Notes under the pieces: model-generated
What the model saw: the letters and a program-made list of their open reading frames with translations, nothing else
What the model was told of the DNA's origin: nothing
Database searches by the model: none
Assembly (NCBI GenBank): GCA_949357655.1
Contig: CASHTG010000018.1
Span: 434,001 to 498,000 of the forward strand
Reading direction: 5' to 3'
Length of the DNA stretch: 64,000 bases
Source: Parascedosporium putredinis
Taxonomy: Eukaryota; Ascomycota; Sordariomycetes; Microascales; Microascaceae
Translations under genes and position numbers: made by a program
Part shown: positions 1-12,531 of the stretch, piece after piece
Numbering within the stretch: position 1 is the stretch's first letter
How the letters are laid out: the number at the start of each line of letters is the position of its first letter

Positions 1-4
1 CTCC

Positions 5-190
5 CATGAGAGACGTGAGGGTCGAGAAGAAAGACGTTGGGGTTTCCCATGGTGGGATTAAAGGACCATTGCGCTCTCATGAGAGATGTAAGGGTCGAAG
101 AGAAAGTTGGCGGGGGTTCTAGTGGTGGGCTTAAGGACCATTGTGCGCCCATGAGAGACGTAAGAGCTGAAGAGAAAGACCACGGATTTC
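5..190. repeat. 72-73 bp tandem repeat, about 2.5 copies
   Basis: The phrase catgagaga recurs at 5, 78 and 150, and the phrase aaggaccattg recurs at 61 and 133, giving periods of 73 and 72 bp. Copies differ by point changes and by small length changes in the middle of the unit. A diverged tail piece (ctgaaggaccattg) reappears near 410. The array may continue to the left of the window. The unit is close to a multiple of three, so it stays open as a repeated short peptide in one frame, but no start context, splice signals or homology support coding. Confidence 0.8.
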
Positions 191-3100
191 CCCTCCTCGT
201 ATCGAGCAACTTGTCTCGAAGCCTGTCATAGGATCTGAGCAAGGTAGTCTGTAATGGGTATATTCCGTCATCCTCGGTACGTAACTAGAACTACCTTCAG
301 CATCCCGAAGCAAGTGTAACCGGAAGACGTCCAGTTCTCTTCCCCTGTCAATCCCTCCCGCCACCATCTCTACATGGACGTCAGTTTGCGTCCCTGGGGT
401 GGTTTTAACCTGAAGGACCATTGATGTGATAGCGAAGGTTTATGTCATATTGTCGTTGTTCAGTTGCTGGGCCCGTCCGGGTTAACCACCTCGCTTAGGA
501 ATTGAGCACAACGAGGGTGGTTCTCGTATCTGATCGCAGCCTGGCCTACTGTGATGAGAGGTCGTATAGAAGAGATCGGAGCATCGGAGACTTTCACGCT
601 ATCTGCAATTCACCGAAGCGTAGCCTCGAACAATAGACGAAGAATTTACCAGCGAAATTGCTAGGTTAAAGACGGTGAGGCTGGAATATCTGTCACGGCA
701 TGCGGAGAGAAGCGGATCAGCTTGATGAATACACATCATCAAACGCTCCCCGTTAAGCTTAATCCTTTCGCGTCCATCCTTCACGGTTCTTGCCCGCCAT
801 CCTGCCCACCTTATTACTCCTTCCTCGCTTTGAGCTAGCGCCGTCTGTGATCGGCGGAAAGGTAAAAAGGAAAAAAAGGAAAAAGTCATCGCTTCGAAAG
901 CCTCGCTTGAGATTGGTGGCGTTGGGGCAATTGGCGCTCATTCGTTCGAAGCCCAGGACTATCGACGAGGGCTGATTTTAAAAGGCGGCGGGCTGAACTG
1001 AAACCCTTGACGCCAATCCGACCTGGGCACAAGTCCAGGGTTTGGTTGGTCTCTTTCCAGTGCAGTATCCGTGAAGATTACATATCCTTGGGATACTTGA
1101 CGTTTCTATTGTGGATATTGTGTACACTTGTGTATAGTGCGATATTAGCGGGTGGTGGTTTTCTATCTTAGCAAGCTTAGTAGCAATACACACATAGTGA
1201 TACTATACACCTGTTCTACCAACATCCAATCTAGTCTGCCAGCGTCGTGTGTATCTCCAGTTGTGGAGCGCACAATGGTTGTGGATGCAAGGGAAATGGA
1301 AATAGCGGCGGCGGACTTAGAGACCATCTGTGGGGTGCATGTGGTCTAGTGCGAGCACGTCGGAAACGTCCGCGGAATTTTTGATAAGTGAGTTTGACCC
1401 CGAGTTCCGACGAACAGGTCTCGGGCTCGGAACGCTTTCGAGCACACCTCGTGGATTCGATGCTGCGACATGTTGGACTCGGTCTCAGGTTTTCTTCTTC
1501 GGCCTTTCCATGCCCACGCCTCAACCCATGACGGCATGCCTTCTTTGCCACATCAGAGGAACTACCCCTCAAATGGGTTGATTACGAGTTCTCCTAGCTA
1601 TTAATCGTCGTTTGGCTCTTTGGTGGGGGTGTCCCCTATCTCTCTTTTCAAGATTAGTCTACTGGGTCCATCCATCCCCGCAATTACCGACAGCTCTCCT
1701 TCTTTTCAACCGACCTTCTCGTGAGTGTATTTCTCTTCCTTGATACAAGCATTACGTGTGTTCTTCCAATTGCATCCGGCATTGGTCCTCAAAGGTGCGT
1801 GATAGTCAATAAAACTCGGGGCCGCGCTTGTCGGAGCCGAGCCCAAATTAGGAACTGAGCCTTTTATTGTCACATCCACGAGGACGGAGAGGATGTGACG
1901 TGCCCTCCCTAATATGACCTGTATCCCGAGACGAGACAGCTTGGACTCATGGTCGGCAGGCAAGGGAGTCTCATCACATCAAAATCTCTCCCGCCCCCCT
2001 TTCCCCTCACTCATTTCCTAGCGCTGATGGGCGTTCGATTTGACCCTCTCCTACTTCTCTTCACCGTGTGAGATGATGGAATCGATAATAGGCTTTCCTT
2101 GTTTTTGGAGGAGGGATGAGCACTGGGGAGTTGAAAAGAGGTTAGCGTAATGTGGGCCTGGCCTGCTTGCCTGCCTAGTCGTATTGAGGTCGGCCTCAAA
2201 AGTGTGTCACTCATCATCAAGGCGCTGCACACGAGGGGGACGGAGCCGATCAATTGCCACGAATTACCCCATCTCTGCGGGTTTGCTTCAATAACTTGGC
2301 CTTTGTGTGATGGAAAGTTTGTCGGCGACCCGTCCTTCTGGGTTGGGTGTGCCGTGGCGGAGAAGTCGCCCCCTAACACGAAAAAGGGTTGGACTGACAT
2401 GGGCACACTCTCTCTCCACGAGGAGTGGCTACACTATTCCACCCATGGCGCTGACGGGTAAAGTTGTCATGACCAGCTGCTTGCCAAAAAAGTGACCAGT
2501 GACAGAACTCGATGTACCCCAACCCTTGTCACTAGACGTGGAGGAGCCACGATTACACCACATACACAAAAGTGTACAATGCACCTGCATGGGAGGATGG
2601 TACCGGAGTGTGTGACAAGCAAGGAATTGACGGCCGCCCAGCTGGGATTGGAGAAGAGGGACAGATTGGACCATTCAAAATCTCTTGCTGTGTGGCTTGA
2701 CGAATCGCATGGGGATGCAATCTCGAGAGCGCTGGGCTTCGTGAGCTCAAGAGCTATGTGCCCTTCGCCTTGTTTAAAATCATGATGTTCGAAGGACACG
2801 ACCGCCCTGCTGGGATTCCGGGAAGTGGCGCCGTTCGCGTTCTTGGATTGAGAGAGGGGCCCTTTTTCGTTTCTCTCTCTCTCTCTCTCTCTCCGCCAGG
2901 ACCGCGGCCACAGCAGCCAGAAGAGGTCTGATGCCCATCCGTCCAGGGATCGATCAATTCACTCCGTTCCATCGACGCCACCTTGGTTCAGTGCTACTCC
3001 TCGACTTTTTTCTATTTTCATAAATACTCCACTTGATCCCACCCATCAATGTTTCCCGTCCCCTATTGTTATGATTCTCGCACGCACCTCTGAAAGGGTT

Positions 3101-3376
3101 CCCAGGCCAGAAAACAGAACCCCCTCCCTCTCTCTCCCAAGTTTTCTCGAGTCAAGTTAGCGCCGGGAGGAAGCCGGGTAGTCCACCCACACCCCGATCG
3201 CTGATCCCTGACGGTGTTGTGCTCCTTCCACATTAATCTTTAGTACCCCGTACCGTACTGTACTCTCGAGTACACCCGTCACCTCCAAGACTGCTCTATA
3301 AGGGGCGTTCCCTCCCCTCTCTCCACCAAACAGAGATCTATGCCGTTCTCTGCCACTTGCCGACCCGTCTCACACA
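191..3376. other. Gene-free stretch upstream of the first gene
   Basis: I see no supportable gene here; the open frames are short and lack family motifs. There is a (TC)n microsatellite at about 2872-2892. From about 3050 the DNA turns pyrimidine-rich, as is usual for promoters and leaders of filamentous fungal genes. Confidence 0.6.
3297..3302 (+). promoter_or_regulatory. TATA-like box of the small gene at 3377
   Basis: TATAAG lies 80 bp before the first ATG of the next gene and is followed by a C/T-rich stretch typical of a fungal transcription start region. This is an assignment by position only. Confidence 0.35.
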
Positions 3377-4249
3377 ATGTGCGACCTTCATTCGAGCCTG
3401 CTTGGTCTCGACTGGCCTCGAGGCCTAAGGTTCGTCCCTTCCTATTGACTGTTGCTTCACATGTTCCTCCCTCCTCTGACCAACTACCCCATTCATGCCC
3501 CCCAATTGAATGATTGAATGGGAGGGGCGGGGTGTGTTGGAGATGTCATTGTGCGTGTGTTTGTGCAACAACGTTTGAACAATTATAACTAACTTGCATC
3601 TATTATTGTTGCCGCAGCTATGGGCTGGAAACCAGGAGAATAGGGCGTGAAGCATCGCCTTCAACCATAATTCTCGAAGACCCTCGCAAGGGCGTCCACG
3701 AATTCATCGGCACGAGAGCCTGCCATGGCAACTTTGACGTGATTATCCGAGCCATGCTCGCGGCCATGGCCGACCAAAGGGACTACTCAATTCGAGTCCG
3801 CGACGCCGATATCTCCTCGAACCCCAACGCTACGAGGCTGTCGCTCTCGGCTTACCCAGCAACCAAGCCGCCATTTCTCGTCAGGCCCGAGACGCCGAGT
3901 CCCACGTCGCCGCCGTCGACACGCCCATGTCTCGAGGCCCCATGAGCGACAACGACACCTGGTCCCTCGCCCCGAAGCCGACATGGCCAAGCCGATTGAG
4001 CGCTATCTCAACACCGAAGAAAGCCACGAGCGATTTGCCGTCAACGCGGCCGATGCCGAACTCGTCGCCCGCGAGCGCGTCGCCTCTCCGGCCTCGGAAG
4101 ATTCCATATCTCTCTCGGTGCAGTCGCCGAAGCGGTCCGTCGCCTTCGTGGTGGACTCGATCGGCGCTCTGGAAGCGGATGAAAATGTGGACCTGGACGA
4201 TGAATTTGTCCGAGAGATTGAGGACAATATTTCAAGATGTCGCAAGTAG
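3377..4249 (+). CDS. Unrecognised protein of about 230 aa, two exons
   Basis: I do not recognise this family. The model starts at the ATG in the context cacacaATGTG. Exon 1 (3377-3429) begins MCDLHSSLLG. An intron runs from a gttcgt donor at 3430 to a gccgcag acceptor at 3617, and exon 2 resumes in phase (GL|SYGLETRR). The C-terminal part is acidic and ends EIEDNISRCRK before the TAG at 4247. The frame changes twice, at CCCC 3822-3825 and at CCCC 3970-3973. Adding one C at each place gives a continuous charged, mostly soluble protein with no membrane segment or signal peptide. Codon use and the GC-rich third position fit coding. The C-terminal 88 residues are the most secure part. A broken or fast-evolving lineage gene is the alternative. 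Confidence 0.55.
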
Positions 4250-6029
4250 GGCTTTCTCTTTTTTTTTTTTTTTTTTTCTTTTTCATCGTTTGGTTTATTT
4301 CATCCCCCCCTTTTTTTTTTTTTCATCGGCCGTATCTAACCTTCTAGATTCCCTAGACACAAGAGAATTGCATGTAATCTCCACCCCAGGATTGCGAGAA
4401 TTGCAGCGCCATCCTACAAGAGGAGAAAAACAAAACCTTTCGATCACGAACCTTGAAAAACGTCGACTTGTTCATCCATCCATCTTTCTTCGCTCTTCTC
4501 CTCTCTTTCCTTTTTTCTCCCCTCTTTCCTCGGGATACTATAGGCAATAGGCAGGTCACATTTGATGGCGTTAGGGTTGCTTTTTTGTCTTGTTCTTTTT
4601 CAATTCTGCAAACTATCCTGTACATAGTTTTCTTCTTTTCTCGACGTTTCGACCGTCGATTCTCGTGTTTCTGGGTTCCATCAATCGTCGGCTGGACCTT
4701 CCACATGTTGGATATGGGCTTGATGGATTCGGCTCCGACCATATTAAGGGGATCACTCGATGTGGGTCAACTAAGATTGGATCAAGGCGATCCGATCAGA
4801 GATGCACCTCAATTAGCACACATAGATTTGTTGGACTTGTCTTGTTCTTCCAACTTGCAATCAATTCATTCTGGATACCAAGCGTCAACTCTTGTTTTTT
4901 TCGTTCTTCTTGTTGTCTTTCTTCACGCCTTTTTTCTCCGGCAAATACATCATCCCATCAATCACCTGCAGAAGATGCTAGTTTAGTGTGAATGCTTCTC
5001 GGCTAGGATTTGATCCCTCCGCACTTGCAGCAGCGGACAAGGTGCTAACCTCAATCGTCGCGGTGGGGTCGGCCCTGCCGCTGTAATTTTCAGTGGTCCG
5101 ACAGGAAACGCTGCGAAAAGGATTCAATCTATGGAGCCCTGGCATGTAAATGCTACATGTACATCATATCATAGTGGATGCATTGTATGTCCAATCGAAG
5201 TCTGCAAACGACGAGGACAAGATTTCTAGTTCTGGTGATTTGCTTAGAATCTGCGCAAAATGTGATGGGCTTGAACCCGACGCCTATCCGTCCTTGATAG
5301 GCATGGCACTCTCCAAGTACAGGGCCTCTGTCACCACTTCTCAGCAAGTTGAGGTCGTGAAACCCGTACGAGTTGGGAAGATGGAAAGTTGGTCTGCCAC
5401 TCTGCTTCTCGCCTGCCGAAGGGAAATTCGACCAGAACGCGCCCAAGATATTCGTCATCTTGATAGCGTCCTTGGTTAATTTTATCTGCCGTCAATATGA
5501 ACAGCGCCCTTGAAAGCTTTATCCACTGAAGAATGCATTGATTCAGGGAGTGTCTCTGATTACATAAAGCAGTACACACTCACTGGCTGACACGGAGTAC
5601 CGAGGTCTTGCAGAGCGTCCTTTGGCTGTTCAGCACCCAAGGTTCGCCGTTGGCACCCCTGCTCACTCAGCTCCTCCTGATTCGGTAGAGCTGGTAATAA
5701 GCAGAAAACACAGATTCCGTCAATTGGCTTGAGCTTTGTCTTGTGCCCCATCGACAACCACGTACGTCAATCGGCGTATCACAACTTACGAGCGGCACAT
5801 GGTTTTGCGGGCAAAGGTGCATCGTCGCTTCGCTTCCGCTTCCTCAATGGCGTTTCAACACATCTTTTCCTACGATATATAGAATCCGATTTTGGCCTGA
5901 TACTCTTTTTCGTCCCGAGACGCACGATCCGATTGCCCTCGAAACCCACCCTCCTCGAAACCAAACCCGAGCTCCTTCCACACGATAGGCCCAAACGCCC
6001 AATCCGTGTCGGAAGCCCGCCCGCTTCTG
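4250..6029. other. Intergenic region with poly(T) tracts
   Basis: Poly(T) tracts at about 4259-4278 and 4310-4323 are probably the 3' UTR and downstream region of the preceding gene. The remainder has no supportable coding frame. The last 130 bp (from 5901) stay open in phase with the Vps38-like frame and could hold part of its N-terminus or 5' leader, but they contain no ATG. Confidence 0.5.
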
Positions 6030-7952
6030 ATGCCGCAGAACCGTAAGCTGCGGCATCTCAAGGGCATCTACCTCCGCAACCTCGGCTTCCCCGCCCTGGA
6101 GGCCGCACGGTGGATGACACGGAACTCGGTCGGAAGAGTTCGGGAGGGAGCCAGAAGAAACGACCGTCGCTCAAGGAGCTGCAACATGCGCGATCTTCGG
6201 AGGACTTGGCGTCTGCCAGGCCGGCGGGCGCCGTGGGGAGGAGAACATCCATGGCGACCATGGTGAGCCCCGCCGAGAGGCAGAAGAGGCTGGAGAGAAG
6301 CGTCGAAGACAAGGTCGCGGACGCCTTCTTCTCAGTGCATTGTGGCGGGGTAAAAGAGCCCGTCTATATTAGCGAAACTGTAGAAAGGTCTTCGGTGAGT
6401 TGCCCCTCTTACTCCTATCCTTCCCATGTCCTCGTAAAAGACGATGTAGTCCTGTTTGGGACTGGGCGACTGTGCTGATGCCCTTTTTGCTTTGCTTGGA
6501 AATGCAGAATTTCAACTTTCAATTTTTCGATTTAACACACCTCCCCGTTGATGTCACCCGGGCGTCGACGGCTACCGTGCGGTTCTGGGCCCGGAGGCAA
6601 GACTCTTGGATCCTTCTCCTACAAGAATTCGTCGATCTCAAGAATCTCCAATTCATCGGCACACTCGAAGAGCAGCACTTCCCTGTGAACAGTCTCGTGT
6701 TTCACCTCACCGATGGCTTCTACTCGGCCGATATCCCCGGCCGACCAAGGGAGCCCAAAGCTGCCCAACCGGTGCCTACTTCGTCCTACAATGCCCTCAT
6801 GAAGCTCGCCACTCTCGACAACTCCATACAAGACGCGCTGGCGACGCAGCAGTCCATCAGGGAACAGATCAACGCCATATTAGAGACAAAACCGCCGGAT
6901 CCGGTCCCACAGGCGGAAGATCGGCTAGAACTCGCAAAGAAGTATCTAGCACTGGAGAGGAAGAACGTCGCCGCAGTTAAGCAGCGGAAGAAGGAGCTGG
7001 AGGAGTCGATACGGTTACGGCGCGCGGCTATCCGAGATGGCCGCGCAGTGCAGGAAAAGGCAGAACGAGACGTTGCCAATGCGCGTGATAAGCTAGACTC
7101 ATCCCGGGAGGCAACGGCAACTACCCGGGAGCAGATCCGTGGCCAGAAACGGCGCATTTGCTCCGACCTAGCCGACATCTTTGACATACGCCCCGTGCCA
7201 GACGGCCCACCCCTATCCTTCCAGATATGCGGCATCCCACTTCCGAACACGACCTTCGACGCCGCGACTTCGCGCACCACCGGCGAGGATGAGCTCTCCG
7301 CCGCCCTCGGTTACGTCTCCAGCCTCACCGACCACCTCCAGTACTACCTTTCTATGCCCCTCCCCTACCCCATCACCGCCTTTGGGTCCCGCTCCTCCAT
7401 ACGCGACGACATCTCTCTCCTGACCGACCTTGCCACCCGCTACCAGGCCCGTGGCCGCGAATTTCCTCTCTTTCTACCCCGGGGCGGCTCCACGGCGGCC
7501 CACTTTCGCTTCGAGTACGCATGGTTCCTCCTCAACAAGGATATCGAAGCACTCTGCGCCTCCCAGGGGCTGCGTGTCGTCGACATCCGCCAAACCCTAC
7601 CCAACCTCAAATACCTGCTCTACGTGTGTAGCGCAGGCACCGACGAGGTTCCGGAGAGGAAAAAGGGCGGCGTGAGAGCCTTTTTGACGGGGGCATCGGG
7701 ACCGAGGCTAACTACTAGGGTGATTAGTCCGGCGGGGCTCGATGGCGTGGCCGTGCCCGGAAGTGACACACCGAGTGTGGATGGTGATGGCAGCGTCGCG
7801 GACGGGAGTGTTTCCGGGTCCCTTAAAAGTTTGCCGTTTGCCGAGGCGGAGTTGAAGCTGAGCTTAAGGCGCAAGGCTTCCCGCAGCCCGATGAGGTGCT
7901 GGGAAATGTATATATGGTCAAGCGAAAAATTATCTTGGTTGCAGCGTCTTAG
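6030..7952 (+). CDS. VPS38: Vps38/UVRAG-like subunit of class III PI3-kinase complex II
   Basis: This protein of roughly 600 aa fits the Atg14/UVRAG (Vps38) family, which scaffolds Vps34-Vps15-Vps30 in endosomal sorting. The N-terminus MPQNRKLRHLKGIYLRNLGF is the conserved fungal start region. A C2-like part follows (VRFWARRQDSWILL), then a long coiled coil at about residues 240-370 (AKKYLALERKNVAAVKQRKK). The C-terminal half (SAALGYVSSLTDHLQYYLSM and FRFEYAWFLLNKDIEAL) is typical of the family. One intron, 6395-6507 (gtgagt...tgcag), joins ETVERSS to NFNFQFF in phase. The frame breaks at CCC 6094-6096 and near 7848-7853; one added C or G respectively restores it and gives the end YMVKRKIILVAAS at the TAG of 7950. 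The start is chosen at the only in-frame ATG; a short upstream exon is possible. Atg14 is the alternative, but the length and C-terminal half favour Vps38. Confidence 0.83.
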
Positions 7953-8235
7953 TCTCTATATAATGAACAACAGAAAAGAATGATACCCGTGGTGTTGACT
8001 TTAGTGTGGTTATCGGCCTTATTTCCCCCTTTCTTTTCGAGAGTAGCGACGAGGGCGCCTGTGCGAAGACTACAGGCTACAGCGAACAAGATTAAAGAGA
8101 TGAAGAGATAAATGGTATTGTGTTGTGGGCCAGGACGAAGCAGATGCCTTTTACCTCGTCCAGAGCGTATGCTATACAGATGAGTACCGCGATAAAGTTA
8201 CAAATGAAGATTATAGAGTTGGCTTATAGCCTCCG

Positions 8236-11200
8236 TTAAATCCCCTCACTCCCTAGACACCCTGGTGCGCCTCTTCCTGTCTTAACCCCGATAAAACAGC
8301 AACATAAACACGATCCGTCAATATTCATGCAAGCAACACCGACCCGGGAGATGATCAAAGCAAAAGATTCCGAGGGAAAATAAAAGAGGGGGAACTGGGT
8401 AACACAAAACCAAGAGCCTCTCTTGCCATGCACATCTTTATGTTTACCCACTGCCCCCGCAAACTTGACGCTCTTTCGCCTCTCTCTCGCCCTCCCTCCC
8501 GAACCGGGGTGGGCCATGCCGCCTCTACCCAGCGCTTCGCGAACCGTTTCGACAGCCCGGCTCTGCGGCACGTCGTTGACGTCGCTCCGCACGCTCGAGG
8601 GGACCGTCGAGGCGGAGCCGGACGCGGGGACGACCAGGCCGCCGCCGGCTCCGAGGGCGGTGGCATTGGACCCGAGCAAGGGCGCGCTGGTGCTCACGCC
8701 GGCGGAGATGCCGGTGCCGAGTCCCGCCGCGCCACCAACGCCTCCTCCGGTTCCAGCACCAGCACTCGCACCACCACCGCCGCCGCTGGCGACTCTGACT
8801 TTGGGTCCGCCGCTAACCTTGTCGGCGACGACGTAGCGGCCGAGCTCGTCGGAGCGGGCGGTGCCCGTCTCGGCGCGGTATCGGCCGGGGAGGCAGGCGT
8901 GGCCGCAGCCGTCGGTGGGACAGCACCCGTCGGGGTCCTGGTCGGCGTGCCAGGCCTGCAGGCAGGAAGCGTGGCCGCCGTGGGCGCAGCCGGGGCAGTA
9001 CCACCAGGTGCAGAGGGCGGGGTCGTCGAGGTCGACGGCCGGGGCGACGCGGTGGCCGCACACGGCGCAGGGGGCCATGTGGGTGCGGCAGCGGGAGCAG
9101 CGCCACACGGAAAGGGCGCCGTCGCGGGGGTCGATCTCGCGGGGCTTGCGGCAGGCGCTGCAGTAGAAGCCGACCTTGACGTTTTGTTGGGCCGGGGCGA
9201 AGATGGACGTGAAGGGGTCGTCGGCGCCCCAGTGGGGAGGCCGTCGGGCCACCCCTTGACGCACACGTTGCGCAGCTGGGCGGCCTCGACAAAGTGCTTC
9301 ATCCCCATCAGGCGGGTGTGGTGTTGGCGGAGAATGGCCATGGCGTGGAAGGGGTCGATGACGGAAGGGGGTACGAGGGGTCGGAAGAGGAGGACCATGG
9401 CGGAGGCGTTGAGGGCTGAGGTGCGCGCCTCGAACTCGATGGCGCGGGAGATGACGGTGTAAGGGTCGATGGGCGGTGTTTTGTCCCTGCCTGCGGGGTG
9501 ATTATGGTTGAAGCTCGCCTTGCGGGAGCTGAGGGGAAATGGATAAGGGAGGTCACCAGGCCAGTACAGATAGTCGTGCTCTGTGATGTCCTGGCTCTGG
9601 TCTTTCGAGGGTGATGGTAAACTCGTCTTGGTATTGGGGTTCGACTTCTTGACGCGAAGCTCGAGCCCGTTAGATTCGTCGTCGTCGTCTCCTTCATCAT
9701 TGAGGTGCTCATATTCTGACCTCGGATTAGACTGTGTATTCGACTGCGTGTTGGACTGCACAGATCCCTGCGAGTACACGTCCGTCCCAATGACGGACTG
9801 AGAAATCATAAAGATGTCGTCCGGAAACTCGGACTGCGGCTGGTACTTTGGTCGTGGCTGAGGACGCGCAGGAGTGATGTCCGGGGACTCCTCGAGCTCC
9901 TTGCCTCGAATTCGGCTTTCGTACTCGCCGTCCGGATTCTTTTCGCGCATTCTAGCAGCTTCCCTCTCCTCACGCTCCGCCAGCAGGTCTTGTATCCGGC
10001 TCGCGTGTCGGATGCGCTCGCTATCAAGGGACGGCGGGGAAGTTCCGTGTCCGACTGCCTCGTATCGGTGGACTCGGACGCCGAAAACATGTGGCCATAG
10101 CTATCACTAGACTGGCTTGGCAACGCGACCGGCGCCCTACTATTCGGGGTTTGGGGTCCATAGTCAAGCGGCCGGGGGCTGGTTTCCCGACCTTGGGGAC
10201 GTCGATGGCCTTTGTCAGGGCCTGGGTATCGTAGAAGTCGTACCCCTCCGTGATGGATTGTTCCGTGTCAGCGCTTCCGTTGCTTTCGATGGAGATGGGT
10301 TCCGAATCAAGGCGCCGCCGGGGGCTATCGGCAAGCTGTGGGTGCGCGGCCGGGCCTAGCGTGAAGCTCTCGGGTTCGATGACCGGGGTCAGCCGTTTCC
10401 CCGGGATAAACACTTCGCCGCCGTTGTCGTCGTCGGTGTCGCGGATGGCGCGAACGACTGGCGTGGGGACATTGGATGTGCTCTCGATTTCCTCAGCAAG
10501 GAGAGACCGGACGGAAAGGTTCCGGTTTTCCGCCCCAAGACCAGCCTGCGACGGAAGCCTACGAGGCGTCTCCTCTCCGTTTTGATCTGCCGTAGCGAGG
10601 GGAACCTGGAGGATAACTTCTTTCGTCTTGGGGATAGTCACATCCTTGGGTACTTCTGGGGAAATTCCGAGTCTCTTTTCCAGGTGGTACTGGCCGCGTT
10701 GTAAGAGCAGCAGGTTGGCCACGTACGCGAGGATGCGCCACGTTTGCCCGAGGCGAAACAGCCTCGCATTCTCGGCCGTCCTCGCGTAGCGCTGCAGAAT
10801 AGTCTCGACCCGGTCTACAAACGGCTTGCTACCCTCGCTACAGGGCAGCTCTTGCTCCAGGATCCGCAGGTAGCTGGCGGCGAGGTAGTGATATGTCTCG
10901 ACGTTCGTCGCAGCCGGCGCGTGGCCAAACGCCATGGCCTGCTGCGATTTGAAGAGGCCGGTGACCTTGAGCGACTGGTCCAGGGTAAGATTGTGGTCAT
11001 CTGGCGGTGTAGGCGCTAACGGAGGCGTGGAACTCGCGCCAGTGTTGGGGATAGATCGGCTGTGCCGGCGCTGCTGAGTGCGGTGTATTCTTCGGCGGGG
11101 TCCCACAAAGTACCGACCACGTCCTCCTCCGAGTCGCTTCGGCTAATGCTCAGCATCGGCGCGGTTGGACTCGATCCGTAAGGAGTCGTCCGCTGTACGG

Positions 11201-12531
11201 TGACCGTCGGTTGCCCTGATGAGGATTGTGGCGGGGCGCGCGGACGGAGCGCATCGGGTCTCTGGTCGAGAAACGTCATGACATCCCCGCGGGGAGAAGG
11301 CCATGCTCGAGAGCGACTGTCGATCAATGACCCGAGGCGCAAAGGCCACATCACATTGGCTAAATACGCCATCCCTCCCAGCTGTCCACAGGAGGTCCTG
11401 GTCCTTCCACAGCAATCCCGAAGGCGGCGCATCGAACCTATCAATCTCTTTAAAAGGCATGGTCGGCCGCGCGAGGTCCCAGATGTGTATCGCGTTGATC
11501 CCGTACCGCTTTTGGCTCGTGTCGTCGTAGGTCACGGCGACTTGCGCGACCCGCTTGCCCTGGGCGGTGGCAGACCAGAGACCGGGCCGCCACGCGACGG
11601 TCGCGACGGGGGCCGGGGTGGAAATGGTCCACTTGGCCTTTGGCGCTTGTCAGCGTTCTTGCTCAGACTCCAGACGTGGCACTTGCTATCCCAGCCAGCG
11701 CTCATCAAATGGTCACCGTCCGGATGCCACGAGATGGCCGAGCAAGCCTTATCGTGGGCGGGTAGGCGGAGCAAGGGGCTGGCAGGTTTGCGAATATCCC
11801 ACTTCATGATGACGCCCGACTCGGTGCCGCACGCGAAGCAGAGGCCGTCGGTAGGCGACCATTTCACGTGCCGCACGCTATCGGCGTTGCACTTGAAGCC
11901 CTGCACGGCGCGGAACGTCAAGCCCCCGGCCGGCTGGGCTGCGGGGTCCTGATATCGAAGCAGCGGACCGTCCCATCCTGGCTTCCCGAGAGCAGGTACG
12001 AGCCCCTGTGCGGGTTGATGTCGAGCGTATTCACCTGCCGCGAATCCTCCATCGTCTGCACAAACTCGAAATTCGAGCTCCCCGACCCGAAGCGGGTGAT
12101 GTCGTACGAAAAGATCTTGCCGTTGGAGCACGCCGTGAAAATGGTCGAGTCGCCGTGCCACTTGACGTCCTTGATCGACAGCTGGTCCGCGATGGACGAC
12201 GCGCTCCCCGATTTCGCAATCGAAGGCTGGGCCGAGATGACGGCCCGCAGGTCGAATCCGTCATTGACCTCGAGCCCGTCCACCGTCACCGTCTTGAGGA
12301 TGTGTCGGCCCCCAGCACGGCGGCGCGGCGGTCGGGCGAGGCATCGAGGCACAGTATGGGCACGCCGGCCTTGTACTCGGCGTTTTGGGAAACGGTGGAT
12401 CGGTAGGCCGGGCCCGCGATGGAGGGCGCGCTCGTGATGCCGGCGGCGCCGCCCGTCGACGTGTCGGTGGTGCTGTCGGGTGCGGCGCGGCCGAGGAGCT
12501 TGCGCATGATGCGGTTGTCGCGGTTGTACAT
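8236..12531 (-). CDS. RTC1: RTC1/WDR24 homologue, SEA-complex (GATOR2-like) WD40-RING protein
   Basis: Rtc1/Sea2 (WDR24 in animals) is a vacuole-associated GATOR2-type subunit upstream of TORC1. Reading from MYNRDNRIMRKLLGRAAP, the N-terminal half holds WD40 repeats, for example SIKDVKWHGDSTIFTACSNG, VRHVKWSPTDGLCFACGTES and SAISWHPDGDHLMSAGWDSK, then GINAIHIWDLARPTMPFKEI. The middle (LKVTGLFKSQQAMAFGHAPA) is family-typical. The C-terminus (about 8800-9180) is a Cys/His-rich RING-like module: CSACRKP, CSRCRTHMAPCAVCGH, WWYCPGCAHGGHASCLQAWH and CCPTDGCGHACLPGRY. A Gly/Ala-rich linker and RERRKSVKFAG follow. At least eight frame changes occur, near 12309, 11923, 11635, 11285, 11047, 10181, 10028 and 9234; each is cured by one extra C or G in a run. 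The first ATG is at 12531, and upstream coding in another exon is possible. The tail after about 8445 is not conserved, so the true stop may lie before 8236. Confidence 0.88.

Noticed and set aside
37..231. Open frame through the tandem repeat with a repeated peptide
   Set aside because: It is open because the unit length is near a multiple of three. There is no start context, homology or splice joint.
8428..9462. Long plus-strand open frame, Gly/Ala-rich
   Set aside because: It is antisense to the Cys/His-rich C-terminus of RTC1, whose motifs fix the true frame.
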